A program made the position numbers and the translations under genes. Below the pieces are notes generated by a model that had not been told where the DNA came from, did no database searches, and saw only the letters and a program-made list of their open reading frames with translations. This document shows, one piece after another, positions 15,764 to 23,224 of a DNA stretch of 39,061 bases (its first letter is position 1; each line of letters opens with the position of its first letter). The stretch is from Xylanibacter ruminicola. GTDB taxonomy: Bacteria; Bacteroidota; Bacteroidia; Bacteroidales; Bacteroidaceae. The stretch lies in contig NZ_FRBD01000026.1 in assembly GCF_900142525.1 (NCBI RefSeq), forward strand, positions 1 to 39,061, written 5' to 3'.

Positions 15764-17812
15764 TTAGCTCACGCGCAGACAGAACATCGTCAAGTCATCG
15801 TTAGGAGCGGCGCCGTCGCGATGGTGTTCTACTTCGTTCTGCAGGTGGGTGATGATATGTTGCGACGAGACGAACTGCACATTGTGCATGATGTCCATCA
15901 GGTGGTCGTCGCCAAACTGCTTCTGTTCCAGGTTCTCGGCCTCGTTCAAACCGTCGCTGTAAACCAGCAGAGTCTGGTTCTTGATGCAGTCGATCTCTTC
16001 GCCCACAAAGTCGAGATCGGGCCACAATCCGATAGGCGCATTTGATTCTATCTCAAGGAATCGGGCTTTCTTCTCGCCACATCCGATGATGGGAGGATTG
16101 TGTCCGGCATTACAGAAGTTGAGATGGCCTGAGTCGATATCGAGCATACCGATGAACATAGTTACAAACATGCCGTTTACGTTGTCGGCGCCCGACAGCT
16201 CTTTGTTCATGATGGTACAGATTTGTGCGGGGCTCTGACCCTCGTCGGCCAGCGTATGGAACAGGCGTGTTACCTGGGCCATGAACAGCGATGCGGGGAT
16301 ACCCTTACCGCTCACGTCGCCCACCGCAAAATACAGCTTGTTTTTGTTGAAAACGTAGCCATATAGATCGCCACCAACCTCCTTGGCAGGCTCCATCAGG
16401 GCGTACATATCAAGGCCATGGTGCTGGGGGAAGTCGTGAGGCACCATACTCATCTGTATCTCGCGTGCGATGCTCAGCTCGTTTTCAATGCGCTCCTGCT
16501 CGGCCTTCACCTCGGCAATACGGCGTGCGTGGCGCTTGCTGCGAACGGTGTATGTGCCAAAGAATCCTGCCATTAATATAATAAATGTAGAGAGACCCAG
16601 TGTGCGCTGCTTGATGATGTGCTCTTCCTGCTCTATGATTTTCTCCTCCTTCTTGAGCGATGCATAGATGGTGGCCAGTTTGCCGCCCTCGTCGTGCATG
16701 TAGGTGGTCAGTGTAGAGTCGAGTGTCTCGCATATCTGCTCGGCCTGAACAAATGCTGAGTCGCGGCGACCTGCATGCAGATTGGCCTCGAATTTGGGCA
16801 GATAGTACTCGTGAATCCAGTCGAGCGAGATGCTGGGGCTGTACATAGCCAGCACATTGTCGAGCTGCTGGAAGATGTCGGCAGCCTCCTTATAATGCTT
16901 ACTTGCCGATAGATAGAATGCACGGTTGAGTTTTCCAAGAATGGTGTGGGCCATATCGCTTTTAAGATATGTGTGATAAGCCTTCTCGGCTTCTTCGGGG
17001 TTGCCCAGATACTCGTTGGCTACTGCCTTACAAATCTGCGAACCTGCCAGGTAGCCCTCTACATACTGTGTGGTGGAGTGGGGCATATCCTTAAACTCGG
17101 GCGCTTTGTAGTAGGCCTCAACATCCTTTTCGCAGCGTTCTATCCATGGTAACGCTCGTGCGTATTGGCCGCTAACTATATATGAACGGATGATGACCTC
17201 GTAGAGTTCGAAATGGCGTGGGTACCACTCAGCCAGTCGCATCACACCGGGCTTCATCTCGTTTGATAAATCGTAGAACTTTGTGAATTGTTTTTCAGCT
17301 TCTTCATAGTTTCCTGTTGATACCAAGCCGTCGCCGATAAAGGTGCCTAGGCGGATGTAGCTCTCAAGTGCTGTCTGGTCGGTCATGGCCTCTTCTAGTG
17401 AAAAGCGTTGTGTGGCGTCGATAGCTGTGAGCATGGAGTTTTCTACGTGTCCCTGATATCGCAGAATCATGGTCAGCTCAGATGCTGCACAAATCTGGAA
17501 TAGTCGCTCCAGCGAATCCTCGGTTCCTTCCTTCAGCATCTCGCGGAACAGCGGTACGGCATCGTTAAACTGGTGATACTTGTTGCACAACGGATAGGCG
17601 TGATAGAATTTGCGACAGAGTGCGGATATCTGGCCCGCTTGATAAAGGCTGTCGCCACGTTGTTCCATCCCTTCTACCTTGTCGGGCTCGAGTAAGGAGT
17701 AGAGAACGTCGTCCTGAATCTCGTAATGTTGTTGTTGCTCACACGCTGTAAAAGATGCAAGTACAACTACTAATAATAGTACATGAATAGCAATAAATCG
17801 GTAAATTTTCAT
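15764..17812 (-). CDS. Membrane-anchored SpoIIE/RsbU-type protein phosphatase with TPR-like sensor region
   Basis: A 682-aa protein from the ATG at 17812. N-terminus: hydrophobic signal with lipobox SFTAC (Cys24), suggesting a lipoprotein. Residues about 30-385 are helical, TPR-like repeats (for example NYEEAEKQFTKFYDLS, NPEEAEKAYHTYLKS). A membrane helix follows at about 410-428 (LSTFIILMAGFFGTYTV), then a basic coiled coil and a C-terminal PP2C-like SpoIIE domain (about 445-682) with REIQMSMVPHDFP, the metal aspartates in GGDLYG, GDVSGKG and YSDGLNEA, and NAGHNPP. RsbU relatives dephosphorylate anti-anti-sigma factors; no such partner is encoded nearby. It has its own promoter and terminator. 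Confidence 0.88.
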   Translation of the reverse strand: MKIYRFIAIHVLLLVVVLASFTACEQQQHYEIQDDVLYSLLEPDKVEGMEQRGDSLYQAGQISALCRKFYHAYPLCNKYHQFNDAVPLFREMLKEGTEDSLERLFQICAASELTMILRYQGHVENSMLTAIDATQRFSLEEAMTDQTALESYIRLGTFIGDGLVSTGNYEEAEKQFTKFYDLSNEMKPGVMRLAEWYPRHFELYEVIIRSYIVSGQYARALPWIERCEKDVEAYYKAPEFKDMPHSTTQYVEGYLAGSQICKAVANEYLGNPEEAEKAYHTYLKSDMAHTILGKLNRAFYLSASKHYKEAADIFQQLDNVLAMYSPSISLDWIHEYYLPKFEANLHAGRRDSAFVQAEQICETLDSTLTTYMHDEGGKLATIYASLKKEEKIIEQEEHIIKQRTLGLSTFIILMAGFFGTYTVRSKRHARRIAEVKAEQERIENELSIAREIQMSMVPHDFPQHHGLDMYALMEPAKEVGGDLYGYVFNKNKLYFAVGDVSGKGIPASLFMAQVTRLFHTLADEGQSPAQICTIMNKELSGADNVNGMFVTMFIGMLDIDSGHLNFCNAGHNPPIIGCGEKKARFLEIESNAPIGLWPDLDFVGEEIDCIKNQTLLVYSDGLNEAENLEQKQFGDDHLMDIMHNVQFVSSQHIITHLQNEVEHHRDGAAPNDDLTMFCLRVS

Positions 17813-17853
17813 AAATGCACATTTTGTGTTGTTAAACAATCTTTTTCGCGGTG

Positions 17854-17886
17854 CAAAAGTAGAGAAATAATTGTAAACACTACAAT
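17854..17886 (-). promoter_or_regulatory. Bacteroidetes promoter of the SpoIIE-type phosphatase gene
   Basis: Minus strand TACTTTTG (17861-17854), with an ATTG -33 element (17886-17883) 21 nt upstream. The leader to the ATG at 17812 is about 35 nt, which favours that start over the one at 17839. Confidence 0.65.
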
Positions 17887-18036
17887 TTTTTTAATCATTT
17901 TTGAGGAAACTAATATGGGCATTTTGGTTTCCTTGTTTTTTGCATATTTAGCGTATTAAAATGCTGAAAAATGCGCCTAAATGTTAATGGAACATAAATA
18001 ATGAGCGTTCAGAGAACAACCATCGGGAAAAATGCC
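17887..18036. other. Non-coding spacer with one weak hairpin
   Basis: AGGAAAC (17904-17910) and GTTTCCT (17927-17933) form a 7-bp stem followed by TTGTTTTTT-like bases. A 14-codon hydrophobic frame begins at 17914 behind GAGGA but has no promoter box. Nothing firm. Confidence 0.4.
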
Positions 18037-18044
18037 TATATTTG
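18037..18044 (+). promoter_or_regulatory. -7 box (TATATTTG) ahead of the small ORF
   Basis: Exact TAnnTTTG followed by C, with start of transcription expected near 18050. No TTTG is found 19-21 nt upstream, so the -33 side is weak. The 5' leader of about 25 nt contains GGAGGAA, an unusually strong Shine-Dalgarno for this organism. Confidence 0.55.
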
Positions 18045-18074
18045 CCGTACTAACAATCAACGGAGGAACTGCTT

Positions 18075-18173
18075 ATGTCAACAAAACCTGAAGTAAAAGA
18101 CGAAAACATGAAGCTTGACAGCAACACAGTCGAAGCGAGTAAACAACCGATGCCATCGATATGGTACACTTAA
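18075..18173 (+). CDS. Putative 32-aa small protein in its own transcription unit
   Basis: ATG at 18075 with GGAGGAA at 18062-18068, 33 codons including the TAA at 18171. The peptide begins MSTKPEVKDENMKL and ends MPSIWYT. It is hydrophilic and acidic/basic mixed, with an aromatic C-terminus, no signal peptide and no membrane helix. A -7 box lies 31 nt upstream of the start and a terminator hairpin 13 nt downstream, so the whole unit is about 170 nt. I do not recognise the family. Alternatives are a small regulatory RNA with a chance ORF, or a leader peptide; the terminator lies before the oxidoreductase's own promoter, which argues against simple attenuation. Confidence 0.5.
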   Translation: MSTKPEVKDENMKLDSNTVEASKQPMPSIWYT

Positions 18174-18185
18174 AACAAACAGAAT

Positions 18186-18221
18186 AGCGTGACACTCACA
18201 AAAAGGTGCCGCGCTTTTTTG
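18186..18221 (+). terminator. Terminator of the small-ORF unit
   Basis: AGCGTGACAC (18186-18195) pairs with GTGCCGCGCT (18206-18215) with one G-T pair and one mismatch, around a 10-nt loop, followed by TTTTTT and a second T-run at 18223-18229. Confidence 0.8.
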
Positions 18222-18230
18222 TGTTTTTTC

Positions 18231-18261
18231 TTGCATGATTCTTAAAAAGTGATTACCTTTG
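18231..18261 (+). promoter_or_regulatory. Promoter of the FAD oxidoreductase, almost touching the start codon
   Basis: TTG at 18231-18233, 20 nt, then TACCTTTG at 18254-18261. The ATG is at 18266, only 4 nt after the -7 box, so the transcript should be leaderless or nearly so. Confidence 0.75.
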
Positions 18262-18265
18262 CACC

Positions 18266-19906
18266 ATGATTAAAGAATACCAGATAAGAGTTAGGCCCGA
18301 GGTGGCGGCGCAAGAGGATAGGTTGAAAGCCTATCTGGCCGACGAAGACGGGCTGGATGCAAGAACCATCAACGGCGTTAGGATACTGAAGCGCAGCATA
18401 GATGCACGTCAGCGACAGATATTCGTGAATTTGAAGGTACGCGCATACGTGAACGAACTGCCTACCGACGATGTGTACCAGCATACGGAATATCCCAATG
18501 TAGAGGGCAAACCGCAGGTGATTGTGGTGGGTGCCGGTCCTGGTGGACTATTTGCGGCACTGCGCCTGATAGAGCTGGGACTTCGTCCTATCGTGCTGGA
18601 GCGCGGTAAGAACGTGCACGACAGAAAGAAGGATCTGGCCAATATCAGCCGTACGCAGCAGGTAGACGGCGAGAGTAATTACTGCTTTGGCGAGGGTGGT
18701 GCTGGTGCTTACTCTGATGGCAAGCTGTATACACGCTCCAAGAAGCGTGGTAACATCGAGAAGATTCTGAATGTGTTCTGTCAGCATGGTGCATCGACGG
18801 CCATTTTGGCTGATGCCCATCCGCATATTGGAACAGATAGACTGCCAAAGGTGATTGAGGCGATGCGTAACACCATCATCCATTGTGGTGGCGAAGTGCA
18901 CTTTCAGACTAAAATGACTGGATTCATTTTCCGAGGAAAGAGGAAGGAGGAAGGAGGAACGAGATTACCAGTTGGCGGAGAAGAACTGGAAGTTATTGGC
19001 GTCCAGGCAGAAGAGTTTTCTCCTTCCTCGTTACTCGTTCCTCGTTCCTCGAAAGAATTCTTCGGCCCTGTTATCCTGGCCACGGGGCATTCTGCACGTG
19101 ATGTATATAAGTATCTGGCGGAGGCTAAGATCGAGATTGAGGCTAAGGGTATTGCTGTAGGTGTACGACTGGAGCATCCATCGCAGCTGATAGACCAGAT
19201 ACAATACCATAATAAACAGGGTAGAGGACGCTGGCTTCCTGCTGCCGAATATTCGATGGTGACACAGGTTGACGGACGCGGCGTTTATTCGTTCTGTATG
19301 TGCCCGGGTGGATTCGTCATTCCTGCAGCTACCGATAAGGAGCAGATTGTGGTAAATGGTATGAGTCCCGCTAGTCGAGGTACGGCGTGGTCGAATTCGG
19401 GTATGGTGGTTGAAGTACGCGATGAAGATATAGAAGGCGATGATGCTCTGAAGGTGATGCGATTCCAGGAGCAACTGGAGAAGATGTGCTGGCAGCAGGG
19501 CAATATGAAGCAGATGGCGCCGGCGCAGCGAATGGTGGACTTTGTGAACGGCAAACTGAGCTACGACCTGCCCAAGTCGTCGTATGCCCCAGGACTGATT
19601 TCGAGTCCGTTGCACTTCTGGTTGCCTAAGATGATATCGCTCAGACTGCAGCAAGGCTTCAAGGCCTTCGGCAAGAGTGCTCACGGATTCCTGACCAACG
19701 AGGCAGTGATGATAGCTGTAGAGACGAGAACCAGCAGTCCGGTGCGTATAATTCGCGATAAGGAAACACTGCAACATGTTAGGATTCAGGGACTTTTCCC
19801 TTGCGGCGAGGGTGCTGGATATGCAGGCGGCATCGTGTCGGCCGGTGTCGACGGCGAACGATGTGCTGAAGCAGTAGCTCAATACCTTGAGCAATGCAAA
19901 AATTAG
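18266..19906 (+). CDS. FAD-dependent oxidoreductase (COG2509-type) with an in-frame repeat insertion
   Basis: A 546-aa cytosolic flavoprotein-like enzyme. After an about 85-residue N-terminal domain comes the dinucleotide-binding strand VIVVGAGPGGLFAALRL with acidic strand end IVLERG, then GEGGAGAYSDGKLYTR, GPVILATGHSARDVY and the C-terminal FAD contact GEGAGYAGGIVSAGVDG. Members of this family are annotated only as FAD-dependent dehydrogenases; the substrate is unknown. Residues 223-262 differ from the expected compact loop: codons 223-233 and 252-262 are a 32-nt inverted heptad repeat (18932-19051). The frame stays open through it. The start agrees with the family N-terminus (MIKEYQIRVRPE) and with the leaderless promoter. 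Confidence 0.85.
   Translation: MIKEYQIRVRPEVAAQEDRLKAYLADEDGLDARTINGVRILKRSIDARQRQIFVNLKVRAYVNELPTDDVYQHTEYPNVEGKPQVIVVGAGPGGLFAALRLIELGLRPIVLERGKNVHDRKKDLANISRTQQVDGESNYCFGEGGAGAYSDGKLYTRSKKRGNIEKILNVFCQHGASTAILADAHPHIGTDRLPKVIEAMRNTIIHCGGEVHFQTKMTGFIFRGKRKEEGGTRLPVGGEELEVIGVQAEEFSPSSLLVPRSSKEFFGPVILATGHSARDVYKYLAEAKIEIEAKGIAVGVRLEHPSQLIDQIQYHNKQGRGRWLPAAEYSMVTQVDGRGVYSFCMCPGGFVIPAATDKEQIVVNGMSPASRGTAWSNSGMVVEVRDEDIEGDDALKVMRFQEQLEKMCWQQGNMKQMAPAQRMVDFVNGKLSYDLPKSSYAPGLISSPLHFWLPKMISLRLQQGFKAFGKSAHGFLTNEAVMIAVETRTSSPVRIIRDKETLQHVRIQGLFPCGEGAGYAGGIVSAGVDGERCAEAVAQYLEQCKN
18932..19051. repeat. Inverted 32-nt heptad arms inside the oxidoreductase gene
   Basis: Left arm 18932-18963 is four CGAGGAA-type heptads plus CGAG. 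Right arm 19020-19051 is its inverse, matching at 27 of 32 positions. The spacer is 56 nt. Total length is 120 nt, a multiple of three. The arms encode Arg/Lys/Glu/Gly- and Ser/Pro/Leu/Val-rich stretches. The 4 + 4x7 layout equals that of the arms at 11465 and 11785, with another heptad. Confidence 0.8.
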
Positions 19907-19932
19907 AAAATGTAAAAATGCAAAAATTATAG
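19893..19932. repeat. Octamer-period tract at the oxidoreductase stop codon
   Basis: Five consecutive 8-nt units: AATGCAAA, AATTAGAA, AATGTAAA, AATGCAAA, AATTATAG. The second contains the TAG stop of the oxidoreductase. It ends about 9 nt before the -33 box of the next gene. Confidence 0.65.
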
Positions 19933-19940
19933 GAAAAAGG

Positions 19941-19972
19941 TTTGGTACTTCCAAATCTTTTTCTTATATTTG
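19941..19972 (+). promoter_or_regulatory. Bacteroidetes promoter of the cytidylate-kinase-like gene
   Basis: TTTG (19941-19944), 20 nt, TATATTTG (19965-19972). This is a full consensus match. It places the transcription start near 19979 and rules out a translation start at 19942. Confidence 0.85.
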
Positions 19973-20010
19973 CACACAAGAAAAAATGTTTAACTAAATA
20001 CCGTGTAACT

Positions 20011-20631
20011 ATGAATAGGGAGGAACAATTTGTAATCACGATTAGCAGACAGTTCGGCACGGGAGGACATGAGATTGGCGCTGAACTGGCACGAAGGTTA
20101 AATGTTAAGTTGCTGGATAAGCAGATTCTTAACGAGGTAGCCAAGCGAAACCAGGTAGTAGAGGAGGCCATGGAGAAGATTGAGGCCCGTAATCCCTTAT
20201 GGCGTGACGATTTCACCAACTTCTATCGTAACTACATGGCTAAGGCTGAGTATGACGGTGCTGAGCAGGATCAGACATCGCACGAGCTGTTTGAAGCCCA
20301 GTGTACAGCCATTCGTCAGATAGCCGCCAAGGAGAGTTGTGTGATTGTGGGACGATGCGGATTCCACATCTTCGAGAATCACTCTAATGCCCTGAAAATC
20401 TTTGTTCACAGCAGCGAGGACTGCCGTAAGCGTCGTATCGCCGAAAAGTACGGACTGAGCCTTGGTGATGCCGCTGCTATGGTGGTAGATAATGACTACA
20501 GCAGAGAGCTATACACCAAGACGTTTACAGGCAAGGATTGGACCGATGCACGCAACTATGATATCTGTCTGGATGTGCGAAAATTCGGCATAAACGGTGC
20601 TGTTGACTTTTTAATGAAGTGTATTGAGTAG
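20011..20631 (+). CDS. Cytidylate kinase-like family protein
   Basis: A 206-aa P-loop protein from the ATG at 20011, about 32 nt after the predicted transcription start. The N-terminus FVITISRQFGTGGHEIG carries the modified P-loop of the cytidylate-kinase-like family (Cytidylate_kin2). Later motifs include VIVGRCGFHIF and the LID-type region DCRKRRIAEKYGLS with arginines for phosphate contact, then DWTDARNYDICLDV near the C-terminus. CMP-kinase-type chemistry is expected from the fold, but the true nucleotide or other substrate of this family is not established. It is separately promoted from both neighbours. Confidence 0.85.
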   Translation: MNREEQFVITISRQFGTGGHEIGAELARRLNVKLLDKQILNEVAKRNQVVEEAMEKIEARNPLWRDDFTNFYRNYMAKAEYDGAEQDQTSHELFEAQCTAIRQIAAKESCVIVGRCGFHIFENHSNALKIFVHSSEDCRKRRIAEKYGLSLGDAAAMVVDNDYSRELYTKTFTGKDWTDARNYDICLDVRKFGINGAVDFLMKCIE

Positions 20632-20646
20632 ATTTTGCAGGAAAAA

Positions 20647-20678
20647 TTTGTGAATATACCATTTTTTTACTACCTTTG
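20647..20678 (+). promoter_or_regulatory. Bacteroidetes promoter of pheT
   Basis: TTTG (20647-20650), 20 nt, TACCTTTG (20671-20678). Start near 20685, leader about 38 nt without a visible T-box or leader peptide. Confidence 0.85.
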
Positions 20679-20722
20679 CACCCTGAAATTTCAAAGATAG
20701 TAATTACTAAAGATTTGGTATA

Positions 20723-23185
20723 ATGAATATTTCCTACAAATGGTTGAAGGAATACGTTGATTTCGACCTGACGGCTCAGCAGGTAGCTGATGCATTGACG
20801 TCAACTGGTCTGGAAGTCGACGCATTGGAAGAAGTACAGAGTATTAAAGGTGGACTGAAGGGTCTGTACGTAGGTAAGGTGCTTACCTGCGAGGCACATC
20901 CTAATTCTGACCATCTGCATGTAACTACAGTTGATTTGGGCAAGGGTGAGCCATCGCAGATTGTGTGTGGCGCTCCTAATGTAGCTGCAGGTCAGAAGGT
21001 GATCGTGGCCGATCTGGGTTGTGTGCTCTATGATGGCGATAAGGAGTTTGTTATCAAGAAGTCGAAGCTCCGTGGTGTAGAGAGTAATGGTATGATCTGC
21101 GCTGAGGACGAGATTGGTGTAGGTACCAGTCACGATGGTATCATCGTACTGCCAGAGGATGCAGTTGTTGGTACTCCAGCCGCTGAATATTACCATCTGG
21201 AGAGCGACTGGCTGATTGAGGTTGATATCACCGCCAACCGCGCCGACGGACTGAGTCATTGGGGTGTAGCTCACGACCTGTATGCCTGGTTGAGGAGCAA
21301 TGGTTACGAGACCAAGATGCACCGCCCAGACTGCTCAAAGTTTACTGTTGATAATCACGATCTGCCCATCGAGGTGAAGATTGAGAATAACGAGGCCTGC
21401 AAGCGCTATGCCTGTGTAAGCTTAACCGGTTGTGAGGTGAAGGAGAGTCCTGAGTGGTTGAAGACCAAACTCAACACCATCGGCCTGCGCCCAATCAACA
21501 ATATCGTCGACATCACCAACTATGTGATGATGGCTTACGGACAGCCTCTGCACACCTTCGATGCAGATATGGTGAAGGGGCACCAGATAGTTGTTAAGAC
21601 CATGCCAGATGGAACTCCATTCCAGACATTGGATGGTGAGGAGCACAAGTTGAGCGATCGCGACCTGGCTATCTGCAATGCTGAGGACCCCATGTGTATT
21701 GCCGGTGTATTCGGCGGTAAGGGTAGCGGTACTTACGAGACCACCAAGAACGTAGTGTTGGAGAGTGCCTACTTCCATCCTACATGGATTCGCAAGAGTG
21801 CTCGTCGTCATGGACTGAGCACCGATGCCAGCTTCCGCTTTGAGCGTGGTGTTGATCCAAACGGTACTATCTATGCCCTGCAGCAGGCTGCTATCTTGTG
21901 TAAGGAGCTGGCAGGCGGTAAGGTAAGCATGGAGATTTGTGATGTCTATCCAGAGCCTATGCAGAACGCTGTAGTAGACCTTTCATATAAGTATGTGCAC
22001 GATATGGTAGGTAAGGATATTCCTGTAGAGAAGATCAAGAGCATCTGCGAGAGTCTGGAGATGAAGGTACTTGAGGAGACTGCCGAGGGCCTGAAGCTGG
22101 AGGTTCCTGCTTATCGTGTAGACGTGACCCGTCCTTGCGATGTAGTAGAGGATATCCTGCGTATCTACGGATATAATAATGTAGAGATTCCTACACAGCT
22201 CAAGGGTTCGCTCGTCATCAAGGGCGATGAGGACCAGAAGCACAAGCTGGCTAATCTGGTTAGCGAACAGCTGGTAGGTGAGGGATTCAACGAGATTCTG
22301 AACAACTCACTCACCAAGGGGGCTTATTATGAGGGTCACAACGCATTCCCCGCTGAGAACTGCGTAAAGATTATGAACCCACTGAGTACCGACCTGAACG
22401 TGATGCGTCAGACATTGCTGTTTGGCGGTCTGGAGAGTGTACAGCACAACGTGAACCGTAAACGCGGTAACCTGCGTTTCTTCGAGTTTGGTAATGTGTA
22501 CACCTTCGATCCTGCTAAGCAGAACGATGACGATCCTATGCAGGCTTACAAGGAGCAGTACCACTGTGGCTTGTGGATTACAGGTAAGCGTGTAGAAGGT
22601 TCTTGGGCTCACGTCAACGAGGAGAGCAGCTTCTACGAGCTGAGCGCCTACGTTGAGAACATCTTGCGTCGCATCGGTGTGAAGCCGGGTATGATTGTTC
22701 GTAAGAAGAGCGAGAGCGACATCTTCTCAGCTGGTCTCACCATCGAGAACCGTGGTGGTAAGAAACTCATCGAGATGGGTATCATCACCAAGAAATTGCT
22801 GAAGCAGTTTGGTCTCGATGCGCCTGTATTCTATGCAGAGCTGAACTGGACTGCCCTGATGAAAGTGATTAAGAAGAACGAGGTCCTCTATACTGAGGTG
22901 TCTAAGTTCCCTGCCGTTAGCCGTGACCTGGCGCTGCTGGTTGACAATAGCGTAGAGTTTGCACAGATTGAGCAGATTGCCCGTCAGACGGAGAAGAAAC
23001 TCCTGAAGAAGGTAGAATTGTTCGATGTTTACGAGGGCGACAGGCTGCCTGCCGGCAAGAAGAGCTATGCCGTTAACTTCATCCTGCAGGACGAGGAGAA
23101 GACCATGGGTGACAAGCAGATTGATGCTATCATGCAGAAACTCATCACCAACATCAAGAAGCAGCTCAACGCAGAACTGCGATAA
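20723..23185 (+). CDS. pheT: Phenylalanine--tRNA ligase beta subunit
   Basis: An 820-aa protein, the standard length of bacterial PheT. Domains in order: N-terminal MNISYKWLKEYVDFDLT; tRNA-binding OB fold (about 40-155; HPNSDHLHVTTVDLG); B3/B4 editing domain with GLRPINNIVDITNYVM (about 255-270); B5 domain (about 400-475; VPAYRVDVTRPCDVVEDILR); catalytic-like core (GFNEILNNSLT); and the C-terminal anticodon-binding FDX-ACB domain from about 725 (EVSKFPAVSRDLALLVD, FDVYEGDRLPAGKKSYAV). It forms the alpha2beta2 enzyme with PheS, which is not encoded in this window, so pheS and pheT are unlinked here. Confidence 0.97.
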   Translation: MNISYKWLKEYVDFDLTAQQVADALTSTGLEVDALEEVQSIKGGLKGLYVGKVLTCEAHPNSDHLHVTTVDLGKGEPSQIVCGAPNVAAGQKVIVADLGCVLYDGDKEFVIKKSKLRGVESNGMICAEDEIGVGTSHDGIIVLPEDAVVGTPAAEYYHLESDWLIEVDITANRADGLSHWGVAHDLYAWLRSNGYETKMHRPDCSKFTVDNHDLPIEVKIENNEACKRYACVSLTGCEVKESPEWLKTKLNTIGLRPINNIVDITNYVMMAYGQPLHTFDADMVKGHQIVVKTMPDGTPFQTLDGEEHKLSDRDLAICNAEDPMCIAGVFGGKGSGTYETTKNVVLESAYFHPTWIRKSARRHGLSTDASFRFERGVDPNGTIYALQQAAILCKELAGGKVSMEICDVYPEPMQNAVVDLSYKYVHDMVGKDIPVEKIKSICESLEMKVLEETAEGLKLEVPAYRVDVTRPCDVVEDILRIYGYNNVEIPTQLKGSLVIKGDEDQKHKLANLVSEQLVGEGFNEILNNSLTKGAYYEGHNAFPAENCVKIMNPLSTDLNVMRQTLLFGGLESVQHNVNRKRGNLRFFEFGNVYTFDPAKQNDDDPMQAYKEQYHCGLWITGKRVEGSWAHVNEESSFYELSAYVENILRRIGVKPGMIVRKKSESDIFSAGLTIENRGGKKLIEMGIITKKLLKQFGLDAPVFYAELNWTALMKVIKKNEVLYTEVSKFPAVSRDLALLVDNSVEFAQIEQIARQTEKKLLKKVELFDVYEGDRLPAGKKSYAVNFILQDEEKTMGDKQIDAIMQKLITNIKKQLNAELR

Positions 23186-23190
23186 TGAAG

Positions 23191-23222
23191 AAATAGTAAA
23201 ATTGTAAAATAGTATAATTAAT
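23191..23222. repeat. Octamer-period tract between pheT and yebC
   Basis: AAATAGTA, AAATTGTA, AAATAGTA, TAATTAAT: four 8-nt units that start 6 nt after the pheT stop and end 2 nt before the yebC ATG. Their A-richness may serve as the ribosome-binding region of yebC. Confidence 0.55.
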
Positions 23223-23224
23223 CT

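Noticed and set aside
17914..17958. 14-codon hydrophobic ORF behind GAGGA
   Set aside because: There is no promoter box at a proper distance, and a hairpin stem overlaps it. Too short to support.
19942..20010. 23-residue N-terminal extension of the cytidylate-kinase-like protein
   Set aside because: Its start lies in the -33 box of a consensus promoter.
20685..20722. T-box or leader attenuator before pheT
   Set aside because: Only about 38 nt, with no stem-loop or Phe-rich leader peptide.
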